Below, piece by piece: positions 1 through 12,488 of a stretch of 64,000 nucleotides of DNA. The DNA lies in contig NC_088305.1 in assembly GCF_032854445.1 (NCBI RefSeq), forward strand, positions 11,269,717 to 11,333,716, read 5' to 3'. Every line of letters starts with the position of its first letter. The stretch's first letter is position 1. This DNA is from Liolophura sinensis. Its lineage: Eukaryota > Mollusca > Polyplacophora > Chitonida > Chitonidae. Below the pieces are notes generated by a model, which saw nothing but the letters and a program-made list of their open reading frames with translations, was not told where the DNA came from and made no database searches. Both the position numbers and the translations under genes were made by a program.

Positions 1-124
1 ACTCACGCCTGACTTGATAAAACTCATAACACGATGATACTTTTTATTGCCTGAATGGGTGCAATTTTGATTACTTATTTTGAACAGCTATATCTCAGTT
101 GTGCAACATCAAAAAAATAAAAAG

Positions 125-3100
125 TTGTTCTTTTTAACCTTCCTGTGGAATACCTTTTCTATTCATGTATACATTTGGTTAAGTGTTTACTTTGAAACTT
201 TCTTTATCACTGCTTTACACATTTGGTCAGAAGATCTCTTTTCAAACTTCCTGTGGGATACTTTGTCTATGCATATATACAGTGTTGACTTTTAAACTTT
301 CTGTGGGATACTTTGTCTCTGCATTATTATATACAGTTGGTCAAGTGTTGACTTTTAAACTTCCTGTGGGATACTTTATCGCTGCATTATTATATACAGT
401 TGGTGAAGTGTTGACTTTTAAACTTATTGAGCAATACTTCATCTCTGTATTATTATATACTTTTGGTCAAGTGTTGACTTTTAAACTTCCTGACGGATAC
501 TTTATCCCTGCATTATTATAAACAGTTGGTCAAGTGTTGACTTTTAAACTTATTGAGGGATGCTTTATCTCTGCATTATTATAAACAGTTGGTGAAGTGT
601 TGACTTTTAAACTTCCTGTGGGATACGTTGTCTATGCATAATTATATACAGTTGGTAAAGCGTTGATTTTTAAACTTCCTGCGCGATACTTTTCTCTGCA
701 TTATTATATACATTTGGCGAAGTGTTGACTTTTAAACTTCCTGTGGGATACTTTGTCTATGCATTATTATATACAGTTGGCGAAGTGTTGACTTTTAAAC
801 TTCCTGTGGGATACTTTATCGCTGCATTATTATATACAGTTGGTGAAGTGTTGACTTTTAAAATTATTGAGCAATACTTCATCTCTGTATTGTTATATAC
901 TTTTGGTCAAGTGTTGACTTTTAAACTTCCTGAGGGATACGTTATCTATGCATATATACATTTGTTTAAGTGTTGACTTTTAAACTCATTGAGGGATACT
1001 TTATCTGCATTATTATATACAGTTGGTCAAGTGTTGACTTTTAAACTTATTGAGGGATGCTTTATCTCTGCATTATTATAAACAGTTGGTGAAGTGTTGA
1101 CTTTTAAACTTATTGAGGGATGCTTTATCTCTGCATTATTATATACAGTTGGTGAAGTGTTGACTTTTAAACTTCCTGCGCGATACTTTGTCTCTGCATT
1201 ATTATATACAGTTGTTGAAGTGTTGACTTTTAAACTTCCTGTGGGATACTTTGTCTATGCATAATTTTATGCAGTTGGTGAAGTGTTGACTTTTAAACTT
1301 CCTGTGGGATACTTTATCTCTGTATTATTATATACAGTTGGTCAAGTGTTGACTTTTAAACTTCCTGTGGGATACTTTGTCTATGTATAATTATATACAG
1401 TTGGTGAAGCGTTGACTTTTAAACTTCCTGTGGGATACTTTATCTCTGTATTATTATATACAGTTGGTCAAGTGTTGACTTTTAAACTTATGGAGGGATG
1501 CTTTATCTCTGCATTATTATATACAGTTGGTGAAGTGTTGACTTTTAAACCTCCTGTGGGATACTTTTTCTATGCATAATTATATACAGTTGGTGAAGCG
1601 TTGACTTTTAAAATTCCTGTGGGATACTTTGTCTATGCATTATTATATACAGTTGGCGAAGTGTTGACTTTTAAACTTCCTGTGGGATACTTTATCGCTG
1701 CATTATTATATACAGTTGGTGAAGTGTTGACTTTTAAACTTATTTAGCAATACTTCATCTCTGTATTATTATATACTTTTGGTCAAGTGTTGACTTTTAA
1801 ACTTCCTGAGGGATACTTTATCTATGCATATATACATTTGGTTAAGTGTTGACTTTTAAACTCATTGAGGGATACTTTATCTGCATTATTATATACAGTT
1901 GGTCAAGTGTTGACTTTTAAACTTATTGAGGGATGCTTTATCTCTGCATTATTATATACAGTTGGTCAAGTGTTGACTTTTAAACTTATTGAGGGATGCT
2001 TTATCTCTGCATTATTATATACATTTGGTGAAGTGTTGACTTTTAAACTTCCTGTGGGATACTTTGTCTATGCATAATTATATACAGTTGGTGAAGTGTT
2101 GACTTTTAAACCTCCTGTGGGATTCTTTTTCTATGCATAATTATATACAGTTGGTGAAGCGTTGACTTTTAAACTTTCTGTGGGATACTTTATCTCTGTA
2201 TTATTATATACAGTTGGTCAAGTGTTGACTTTTAAACTTATTGAGGGATGCTTTATCTCTGCATTATTATATACAGTTAAAGTGTTGACTATTAAACTTA
2301 CTGTGGGATACTTTATCTCTGCATTATTATATACATTTGGTGAAGTGTTGACTTTTTTAACTTCCTCTGGGATACTTTGTTTATGCATATACGCATTTGG
2401 TCAAACTTTTCTTTTAAGAATTCCAGGAATTCACCAGTAAAATGGGTACAGGTATGCCAAACAATTCTTACATGTATATTACAGATTCACTTACCATTCA
2501 GCTCATTTTTAAACTTCCTGAGGGATACTTTGTCCATGCATTATTATATACAGTTGGCGAAGTGTTGACTTTTAAACTTCCTGTGGGTTACTCTATCTCT
2601 GTATTATTATATACAGTTGGTAAAGTGTTGACTTTTAAACTTCTTGTGGGATACTCTATCTCGGTATTATTATATACAGTTGGTCAAGTGTTGACTTTTA
2701 AACTTCCTGTGGGATACTTTATCTCTGCATTTTTATATACAGTTGGTCAAGTGTTGACTTTTTTAACTTCCTGAGGGATACTTTGTTTATGCATATACGC
2801 ATTTGGTCAAACTTTTCTTTTAAGAATTCCAGGAATTCACCAGTAAAATGGGTACAGGTATGCCAAACAATTCTTACATGTATATTACAGATTCACTTAC
2901 CATTCAGCTCGTTTTTAAACTTCCTGAGGGATACTTTGTTTATGCATATACGCATTTGGTCAAACTTTTCGTTTAAGAATTCCAGGAATTCACCAGTAAA
3001 ATGGGTACAGGTATGCCAAACAATTCTTACATGTATATTACAGATTCACTTACCATTCAGCTCATTTTTAAACTTCCTGAGGGATACTTCGTCTATGCAT

Positions 3101-6100
3101 TATTATATACAGTTGGCGAAGTGTTGACTTTTAAACTTCCTGTGGGATACTCTATCTCTGTATTATTATATACAGTTGGTAAAGTGTTGACTTTTAAACT
3201 TCCTGCACGATACTTTTTCTCTGCATTATTATATACAGTTGGTCAAGTGTTGACTTTTAAACTTCCTGTGGGATACTTTATCTCTGCATTATTATATACA
3301 TTTGGTGAAGTGTTGACTTTTTTAACTTCCTGAGGGATACTTTGTTTATGCATATACGCATTTGGTCAAACTTTTCTTTCAAGAATTCCAGGAATTCACC
3401 AGTAAAATGGGTACAGGTATGCCAAACAATTCTTACATGTATATTACAGATTCACTTACCATTCAGCTCGTTTTTAAACTTCCTGTGGGATACTTTATCT
3501 CTGCATTATTATATACAGTTGTTGAAGTGTTGACTTTTAAACTTCCTGTGGGATACTCTATCTCTGTATTATTATATACAGTTGGTAAAGTGTTGACTTT
3601 TAAACTTCCTGCACGATACTTTATCTCTGCATTATTATATACATGTGGTCAAGTGTTGATTTTTATACTTATTGAGGGATGCTTTATCTCTGCATTATTA
3701 TATACAGTTGGTCAAGTGTTGACTTTTTTAACTTCCTGAGGGATACTTTATCTCTGCATTATTATATACAGTTGGTCAAGTGTTTACTTTTAAACTTCCT
3801 GCACGATACTTTTTCTCTGCATTATTATATACAGTTGGTCAAGTGTTTACTTTTAATCTACCTGTGGGATACTTTGTCTCTGCATTATTATATACAGTTG
3901 GTGAAGTGTTGACTTTTAAACTTCCTGTGGGATACTTTGTCTCTGCATTATTATACACAGTTGGTCAAGTGTTTACTTTTAAACTTCCTGCACGATACTT
4001 TTTCTCTGCATTATTATATACAGTTGGTCAAGTGTTTACTTTTAAACTTCCTGTGCTATACTTTTTCTCTGCATTATTATATACATTTGGTGAAGTGTTG
4101 ACTTTTAAACTTCCTGTGGGAAAGTTTGTCTCTGCATTATTATACACAGTTGGTCAAGTGTTTATTTTTAAACTTCCTGTGGGATACTTTGTCTCTGCAT
4201 TATTATACACAGTTGGTCAAGTGTTGACTTTTAAACTTCCTGTGGGATACTTTATCTCTGTATTATTATATACAGTTGGTCAAGTGTTGACTTTTAAACT
4301 TCCTGTGGGATACTTTGTCTCTGTATTATTATATACAGTTGGTCAAGTGTTGACTTTTAAACTTCCTGTGGGATACTTTGTCTCTGCATTATTATACACA
4401 GTTGGTCAAGTGTTTACTTTTAAACTTCCTGCACGATTATTTTTTTCTGCATTATTATATACATTTGGTGAAGTGTTGACTTTTTTAACTTTCTGAGATA
4501 TACTTTGTCTATGCATATACGCATTTGGTCAAACTTTTCTTTCAAGAATTCCAGGAATTCACCAGTAAAATGGGTACAGGTATGCCAAACAATTCTTACA
4601 CGTATATTACAGATTCACTTACCATTCAGCTCATTTTTAAACTTCCTGAGGGATACTTTGTCTATGCATTATTATATACAGTTGGCGAAGTGTTGACTTT
4701 TAAACTTCCTGTGGGATACTCTATCTCTGTATTATTATATACAGTTGGTCAAGTGTTGACTTTTAAACTTCCTGTGGGATACTTTATCTCTGCATTATTA
4801 TATACAGCTGGTCAAGTGTTGACTTTTTTAACTTCCTGAGGGATACTTTGTCTATGCATATACGCATTTGGTCAAACTTTTCTTTTAAGTTTCCAGGAAT
4901 TCACCAGTAAAATGGGTACAGGTATGCCAAACAATTCTTACATGTATATTACAGATTCACTTACCATTCAGCTCATTTTTAAACTTCCTGAGGGATACTT
5001 TATCTCTGTATTATTATATACAGTTGGTGATGCGTTGACTTTTAAACTTCCTGCGCGATACTTTGTCTCTGCATTATTATATACAGTTGGTCAAGTGTTG
5101 ACTTTTAAACTTCCTATGGGATACTTTATCGCTGTATTATTATGTACGGTTGGTCAAGTGTTGACTTTTAAACTTCCTGAGAGATACTTTGTCTCTGCAT
5201 TATTATATACAGTTGTTGAAGCGTTGACTTTTAAACTTCCTGTGGGATACTTTATCTCTGCATTATTATATACAGTTGGTCAAGTATTGACTTTTTTCAA
5301 CTTCCTGAGGGATACTTTGTCTATGCATATACGCATTTGGTCAAACTTTTCTTTTAAGAATCCTAGGAATTCACCAGTAAAATGGGTACAGGTATGCCAA
5401 ATAATTCTTACATGTATATTACAGATTCACTTACCATTCAGCTCATTTTTAAACTTCCTGTGGGATACTTTTTCTCTGCATTATTATATACAGTTGGTCA
5501 AGTGTTGACTTTTAAACTTCCTGCGCGATTCTTTTTCTCTGCATTATTATATACATTTGGCGAAGTGTTGACTTTTAAACTTCCTGAGAGATACTTTGTC
5601 TATGTATTATTATATACATTTGGCAAAGTGTTGACTTTTAAACTTCCTGTGGGATACTTTATCTATGCATTATTATACAGTTGGTCAAGTGTTGACTTTT
5701 TTAACTTCCTGAGGGATACTTTGTCTATGCATATATGGATTTGGTCAAACTTTTCTTTCAAGAATTCCAGGAATTCACCAGTAAAATGGGTACAGGTATG
5801 CCAAACAATTCTTAGATGTATATTACAGATTTACTTGCCATTCAGCTCATTTTTAAACTTCCTGAGGGATACTTTGTCTATGCATTATTATATACAGTTG
5901 GCGAAGTGTTGACTTTTAAACTTCATGAGAGATACTTTGTCTATGTATTATTATATACACTTGGCAAAGTGTTGACTTTTAAACTTCCTGAGGGATACTT
6001 TATCTATGCATTATTATACAGTTGGTCAAGTTTTGACTTTTTTAACTTCCTGAGGGATACTTTGTCTATGCATATATGCATTTGGTCAAACTTTTCTTTC

Positions 6101-6945
6101 AAGAATTCCAGGAATTCACCAGTAAAATGGGTACAGGTATGCCAAACAATTCTTACATGTATATTACAGATTCACTTACCATTTAGCTCATTTTTAAACT
6201 TCCTGAGGGATACTTTGTCTATGCATTATTATATACAGTTGTTGAAGTGTTGACTTTTAACCTTCCTATGGGATATCTATGCATAATTATATACAGTTGG
6301 TCAAGTATTGACTTTTTTTAACTTCCTGAGGGATACTTTGTCTATGCATATACGCATTTGGTCAAACTTTTCTTTTAAGTTTCCAGGAATTCACCAGTAA
6401 AATGGGTACAGGTATGCCAAACAATTCTTACATGTATATTACAGATTCACTTACCATTCAGCTCATTTTTAAACTTCCTGAGGGATACTTTATCTCTGTA
6501 TTATTATATACAGTTGGTGATGCGTTGACTTTTAAACTTCCTGCGCGATACTTTGTCTCTGCATTATTATATACAGTTGGTCAAGTGTTGACTTTTAAAC
6601 TTCCTGTGGGATACTTTATCTCTGTATTATTATGTACGGTTGGTCAAGTGTTGACTTTTAAACTTCCTGAGAGATACTTTGTCTCTGCATTATTATATAC
6701 AGTTGTTGAAGTGTTGACTTTTAAACTTCCTATGGGATATCTATGCATAATTATATACAGTTGGTCAAGTATTGACTTTTTTTAACTTCCTGAGGGATAC
6801 TTTGTCTATGCATATACGCATTTGGTCAAACTTTTCTTTTAAGAATTCCAGGAATTCACCAGTAAAATTGGTACAGGTATGCCAAACAATTCTTACATGT
6901 ATATTACAGATTCACTTACCATTCAGCTCATATTTAAACTTCTGT
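125..6945 (+). repeat. 63-bp minisatellite array with higher-order structure (array A)
   Basis: Head-to-tail copies of a 63-bp unit whose core reads TTGACTTTTAAACTTCC, then GTGGGATACTTT, GCATTATTATATACAG and TTGGTCAAG. Units before about 290 are degenerate. From about 2400 the simple units are interrupted by a longer cassette containing AATTCCAGGAATTCACC and AATGGGTACAGGTATGCC, seen near 2442, 2845, 3001, 3405, 4568, 4912, 5382, 5785, 6126, 6402 and 6866. This gives a higher-order repeat. Because 63 is divisible by three, long frames open by chance (the longest, 3780-4496, has 238 codons of a 21-residue repeat). Many units carry stops and no splice or start context is apparent, so I read this as non-coding satellite DNA. 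Confidence 0.93.
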
Positions 6946-7769
6946 ATTTGCTCTAAACATTCACCCAAAAAGGTGCATTTTTACTGGCAAGTAAATGTTG
7001 TAAAATATTGCTTTTGGAGCTGAAACTTCCATTCTACCTTTCAAATAAATTCTAAGATAAACAGCACTCTCAGAATAAAAAAATAAGTATCTTAATGATG
7101 ACATTTTAGGTACAAATTAATACAGTAATTTTAATCATCAAACTGTGTTGATTTATTTGTTTATTTATTAGATGTGTGTTTTACGCCGTACTCAAGAATA
7201 TTTCTCTGATAAGAAGGCGGCCAGCATTATGGTGGGAGGAAACCACGCAGAGCCCGGGGAAACCCATGACCATCCGTGGGTTAATGAGAGACCTTTCTAT
7301 GTACAGCCGGAGACGAAACCAGCATGAGCTGGACTTGAACTCACTCGACCGCATTGGTGAGAGGCTGCTGGGTCATTAGGCTGTGCTAGTGCACTAAACA
7401 ACTGAGCCACAAACTCTCCAGGCTAATGTGTTGATCCTTTGTACAAATGAAGGGAAGGTTCTCTGGGGGTTGAGGGAGGTAAACTACTTGAAAAGGATGT
7501 GAGGTTTGCGCCTGTTTCAGCACAGGACAGTAAAAAAACGTACTCGCCATTCCCTTTAGCTGGATGAAGTCCAGGTACTTGGACTGAAGTCACATTTGAT
7601 GGAGTTCTCTACAAAGACAATTATGCAGAGTTTAACTTCTATGCAGTCACGTGTGGTTGGCTTTAACTGAAGAGTTTCCTGCCTCCATTGTTAACCAATG
7701 AAAATAACGCAATATTGTATAATATTTATTTATTTACTTAACTGTTGGTTAACATCATCCACGAAATAC
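6946..7769. other. Single-copy spacer with one SINE (first copy of a duplicated block)
   Basis: Non-repetitive AT-rich sequence between the 63-bp and 31-bp arrays, with a SINE at 7151-7420. The whole spacer recurs at 9886-10709, shifted by 2940 bases, with only a few mismatches seen. No gene is recognisable; the 67-codon frame at 7176-7379 is antisense SINE sequence. Confidence 0.8.
7151..7420 (-). mobile_element. tRNA-derived SINE (family S1), full length
   Basis: Read on the minus strand it begins with a tRNA-like head: GTGGCTCAGTTG resembles an A box, and GAGTTCAAGTCC resembles a B box. It continues through a conserved central body (GGTTTCCTCCCACCATAATG in related copies) and ends GTAAAACAC...AAATAAATAA. 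More than fifteen relatives occur in this window. I infer a mollusc SINE driven by RNA polymerase III. Confidence 0.85.
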
Positions 7770-8690
7770 ATGTGACACAGATGGTTACTGAAGCATACAG
7801 GAGTTATGTATATGGTTACTGAAGCATACATATGTGATGTAGATGGTTACTGAAGCATACAGATGTGATGTAAATGGTTACTGAAGCATACGGATGTGAT
7901 ATAGATGGTTACTGAAGCATACATATGTGATGCAGATGGTTACTGAAGCATACACATGTGATGTACATAGTTACTGAAGCATACAGATGTGATGTAAATG
8001 GTTACTGAAGCATAAACATGTGATGTACATAGTTACTGAAGCATACAGATGTAATGTAGATGGTCACTGAAGCATAAACATGTGATGTACATAGTTACTG
8101 AAGCATACAGATGTAATGTAGATGGTCACTGAAGCATACAGACGTGATACATATGGTTACTAAAGCAAACAGATCTGATGTAGATGCTTAATGCAGCATA
8201 CAGCTGTGATATACACTGTAGTATACACTGTAGTATACATATATGATGTGAATGGTTACTGAAGCATACACGTGATGTAGATGGCTAATGAAGCATACAT
8301 ATGTGATGTACATGGTTACTGAAGCATACAGATGTGATGTAAATGGTAACTGAAGCATACAGATGTGATGTACTTGGTTATTGAAACATACAGATGTGAT
8401 GTAGATGCATACTGAAGTATACACATGTGATGCAGATGGTTACTGAAGCATACATGTGGGATGTAGATGGTTACTGAACCATACAGATGTGATGTAAATG
8501 GTTACTGAAGCATAGATGTGATGTAGATGGTTACTGAAGCATACAGATGTCATGTAGATGGTTAGTGAAGCATACACATGTGATGTACATGGTTACTGAA
8601 GCATACAGATGTCATGTAGATGGTAATGAAGCCTACATATGTGATGTAGATGGTTACTGAAACATACAGATGTGATGTAGATGGTTATCT
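7770..8690 (+). repeat. 31-bp minisatellite array
   Basis: About 29 tandem units of 31 bp built on GGTTACTGAAGCATACAGAT plus GTGATGTAGAT. Unit starts at 7783, 7814 and 7845 fix the period. Units differ by point changes and a few indels. It joins directly to 63-bp array sequence at about 8690. The short minus-strand frames here are by-products of the repeat. Confidence 0.92.
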
Positions 8691-9885
8691 CTGCATTATT
8701 ATATACAGTTGATGAAATATTGACTTTTAAACTTCCTGTGGGATACTTTGTCTCTGCATTATTATATACAGTTGGTCAAGTGTTGACTTTTAAACTTCCT
8801 GCGCGATTCTTTTTCTCTGCATTATTATATACATTTGGCGAAGTGTTGACTTTTAAACTTCCTGAGAGATACTTTGTCTATGTATTATTATATACATTTG
8901 GCAAAGTGTTGACTTTTAAACTTCCTGTGGGATACTTTATCTATGCATTATTATACAGTTGGTCAAGTGTTGACTTTTTTAACTTCCTGAGGGATACTTT
9001 GTCTATGCATATATGGATTTGGTCAAACTTTTCTTTCAAGAATTCCAGGAATTCACCAGTAAAATGGGTACAGGTATGCCAAACAATTCTTAGATGTATA
9101 TTACAGATTTACTTGCCATTCAGCTCATTTTTAAACTTCCTGAGGGATACTTTGTCTATGCATTATTATATACAGTTGGCGAAGTGTTGACTTTTAAACT
9201 TCATGAGAGATACTTTGTCTATGTATTATTATATACACTTGGCAAAGTGTTGACTTTTAAACGTCCTGTGGGATACTTTATCTATGCATTATTATACAGT
9301 TGGTCAAGTTTTGACTTTTTTAACTTCCCGAGGGATACTTTGTCTATGCATATATGCATTTGGTCAAACTTTTCTTTCAAGAATTCCAGGAATTCACCAG
9401 TAAAATGGGTACAGGTATGCCAAACAATTCTTACATGTATATTACAGAGTCACTTACCATTTAGCTCATTTTTAAACTTCCTGAGGGATACTTTGTCTAT
9501 GCATTATTATATACAGTTGGTCAAGTGTTGACTTTTAAACTTCCTGTGGGATACTTTATCTCTGTATTATTATGTACGGTTGGTCAAGTGTTGACTTTTA
9601 AACTTCCTGAGAGATACTTTGTCTCTGCATTATTATATACAGTTGTTGAAGTGTTGACTTTTAAACTTCCTATGGGATATCTATGCATAATTATATACAG
9701 TTGGTCAAGTATTGACTTTTTTTAACTTCCTGAGGGATACTTTGTCTATGCATATACGCATTTGGTCAAACTTTTCTTTTAAGAATTCCAGGAATTCACC
9801 AGTTAAATTGGTACAGGTATGCCAAACAATTCTTACATGTATATTACAGATTCACTTACCATTCAGCTCATATTTAAACTTCTGT
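8691..9885 (+). repeat. 63-bp minisatellite, second block (copy of the end of array A)
   Basis: Same unit and same interposed cassette as 125-6945 (cassettes near 9064, 9405 and 9806). 8750-9490 follows 5471-6210 almost base for base, then jumps and follows 6585-6945. About 340 bases are therefore missing relative to the first copy, as expected from unequal exchange between array units. Confidence 0.9.
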
Positions 9886-10740
9886 ATTTGCCCTAAACAT
9901 TCACCCAAAAAGGTGCATTTTTACTGGCAAGTAAATGTTGTAAAATATTGCTTTTGGAGCTGAAACTTCCATTCTACCTTTCAAATAAATTCTAAGATAA
10001 ACAGCACTCTCAGAATAAAAAAATAAGTATCTTAATGATGACATTTTAGGTACAAATTAATACAGTAATTTTAATCATCAAACTGTGTTGATTTATTTGT
10101 TTATTTATTAGATGTGTGTTTTACGCCGTACTCAAGAATATTTCTCTGATAAGAAGGCGGCCAGCATTATGGTGGGAGGAAACCACGCAGAGCCCGGGGA
10201 AACCCATGACCATCCGTGGGTTAATGAGAGACCTTTCTATGTACAGCCGGAGACGAAACCAGCATGAGCTGGACTTGAACTCACTCGACCGCATTGGTGA
10301 GAGGCTGCTGGGTCATTAGGCTGTGCTAGTGCACTAAACAACTGAGCCACAAACTCTCCAGGCTAATGTGTTGATCCTTTGTACAAATGAAGGGAAGGTT
10401 CTCTGGGGGTTGAGGGAGGTAAACTACTTGAAAAGGATGTGAGGTTTGCGCCTGTTTCAGCACAGGACAGTAAAAAAACGTACTCGCCATTCCCTTTAGC
10501 TGGATGAAGTCCAGGTACTTGGACTGAAGTCACATTTGATGGAGTTCTCTACAAAGACAATTTTGCAGAGTTTAACTTCTATGCAGTCACGTGTGGTTGG
10601 CTTTAACTGAAGAGTTTCCTGCCTCCATTGTTAACCAATGAAAATAACGCAATATTGTATAATATTTATTTATTTACTTAACTGTTGGTTAACATCATCC
10701 ACGAAATACATGTGACACAGATGGTTGCTGAAGCATACAG
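8750..10740. repeat. Recent segmental duplication (second copy)
   Basis: Contains 63-bp array, spacer, SINE and the start of the 31-bp array in the same order as the first copy. In the unique part (7023-7740 against 9963-10680) I see only about one difference per few hundred bases, for example TTATGCAG against TTTTGCAG near 10561. Either a very recent tandem duplication or an assembly artefact (two haplotypes joined in series) would give this. Confidence 0.85.
10091..10360 (-). mobile_element. SINE family S1, duplicated with its block
   Basis: Essentially identical to the SINE at 7151-7420 and in the same flanking sequence, so it was copied by the segmental duplication rather than by a new retrotransposition. 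Confidence 0.85.
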
Positions 10741-11180
10741 GAGTTATGTATATGGTTACTGAAGCATACATATGTGATGTAAATGGTCACTGAAGCATAC
10801 AGATGTGATGCAGATGGTTACTGAAGCATACAGATGTGTTGTAGATGGTTATTGAAGCATACAGATGTGATGTAGATGGCTACTGAATCCTACATATGTG
10901 ATGTAGATGGTTACTGAAGCATACAGATGTCTTGTAGATGGTTACTGAAGCATACATGTGTCATGTAGATGGTTATGGAAGCATACAGATGTGATGTAAA
11001 TGAAAATGGAAGTATACAGATGTAATACAGATGGTTCCTGAAGCATACACATGTAGATGGTTAATGAAGCATACAGATTTCATGTAGATGGTTGATGAAG
11101 CATACAGATGAGATGATGACTGATGGTTACTGAATTTTACAGATATGAAACAGATACCCATAGTCACTTCAGCATACATA
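10710..11180 (+). repeat. 31-bp minisatellite array, second block
   Basis: Same 31-bp GGTTACTGAAGCATACAGAT unit as 7770-8690, about 15 copies. They become more degenerate toward 11180, where the array fades into ordinary DNA. It is shorter than the first block, so array length diverged after or during the duplication. Confidence 0.9.
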
Positions 11181-12488
11181 TGGGAATTGGCATAGATGAT
11201 TTACACATAATATAAAAAGTAGGCAAAAATGAAAGGATCAGGTACATATGTTGTCTGAGGAGAAAGTACAGAGTGTGATAGTAATGCAAATCATAGGCCT
11301 ATGTTGTGCACAGATATATGTGGTATGGATATTACTGGTACAAGAGCATAGGCCTAGAGGAGGACTGCACATGCAGAACTGCTTGCTGGCATCAATAAAT
11401 TAGTTACCGTAATGAACTGTAATTATAACTTAATTATAATGAACTTAATTACACAAACAGATGATATATGATCAGCATAAATTCCACATTTGGTACAGAT
11501 TATCTGAGGAAAATACAAAAATAGAAAAATAAATGTGACAAACAGGAAGTATGCAGTGCAGATTGCTCAAATTTAATGAGGTGCAATAGGGAGAAAAAAA
11601 ACGAGTTACATAGGGGTGGGAGAGAAAAAAAAACGAGGTGCATATTGGGGGTGGGAACGGGGAAAAAAACGAGGTACATTGGGGTGGGAGAGAAAAAAAA
11701 ACCCTCCAAGTTTATTTCCTGATAATTTGTTTGCACATAGGTATGTGACATCATACACCTTCTATACACATTATATCCACACGTTATGATGTTATTAATT
11801 ATTATATTAAATACGGTACCGGTACGACGAGTGGTAATTAAAGTTTAAATTGAAAATAAAACTTGGGAAAAAGAAGAAAAACATGGACGTAGGCGTCTTT
11901 CAACATTCGTCAACTTCATTGACATCTTACATTAGATCTGCTTTTCACCAAAGAAATCACCACTGCCATTGCGACCACAAAGCAGATGGCAAGGAGAAGA
12001 AGTGGCTCCATGGTTTTGACCACTGCATGTGTCTCCGTCCGCTGTGTCTGTTAGTAGATGGTAAACAGTTGACACGCCTCGCTGCACGGGCATGTGATCT
12101 AGCTGACCTCTGAACCAGCATCACATGACATATCTATACGCCGTGAAGCGGTTCTGTCAACACCAACGAACGGCTTGATCATAAATTGCTTAACAAACGT
12201 GATTTTGATTCGTCAGGAATTTACAAAACGTGTGTGTGCAGCATCGTATTCCCATAAATGTCTTACATGAAATAGTCTCTTCAAGGAACGCAGTATAATT
12301 TGGAACTTTTTCTTGTGACCGCCGTAATCACAAAGCCGTCGCTGTCATTCGGTGGATGAGACGGAAGACGAAAGAGTGCGCAAGCGGAAAGAGAGTGCTG
12401 TTCATTTGTGATTGCCGTAGCGTTTTTCTTGTGTTTTGTGATTAACTGTGTTCAGTTTTAGTGGAAAGATATCTGAAATCCGTAGGCC
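11181..12488. other. Gene-free stretch leading into the PTTG1IP promoter and 5' UTR
   Basis: 11181-11570 is AT-rich with nothing recognisable. 11575-11705 holds three or four copies of an A-tract plus GGGGTGGGAGA motif (a purine-rich tandem of about 38 bp). From about 12100 base composition becomes more GC-balanced with several CG dinucleotides. The transcription start and 5' UTR of the downstream gene probably lie between 12300 and 12488, but I see no TATA box or other decisive core element. Confidence 0.55.

Noticed and set aside
3780..4496. 238-codon open frame of 21-residue repeats in array A
   Set aside because: The period is exactly 63 bases, neighbouring units carry stops, and there is no signal peptide, splice context or codon bias. 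It is a satellite read in frame.
7176..7379. 67-codon frame (repeated at 10116-10319) and similar frames in other SINEs
   Set aside because: Antisense translation of SINE S1, recurring wherever the SINE occurs.
125..11180. CRISPR-like array
   Set aside because: Units are contiguous without unique spacers, and the window is clearly animal DNA with introns.
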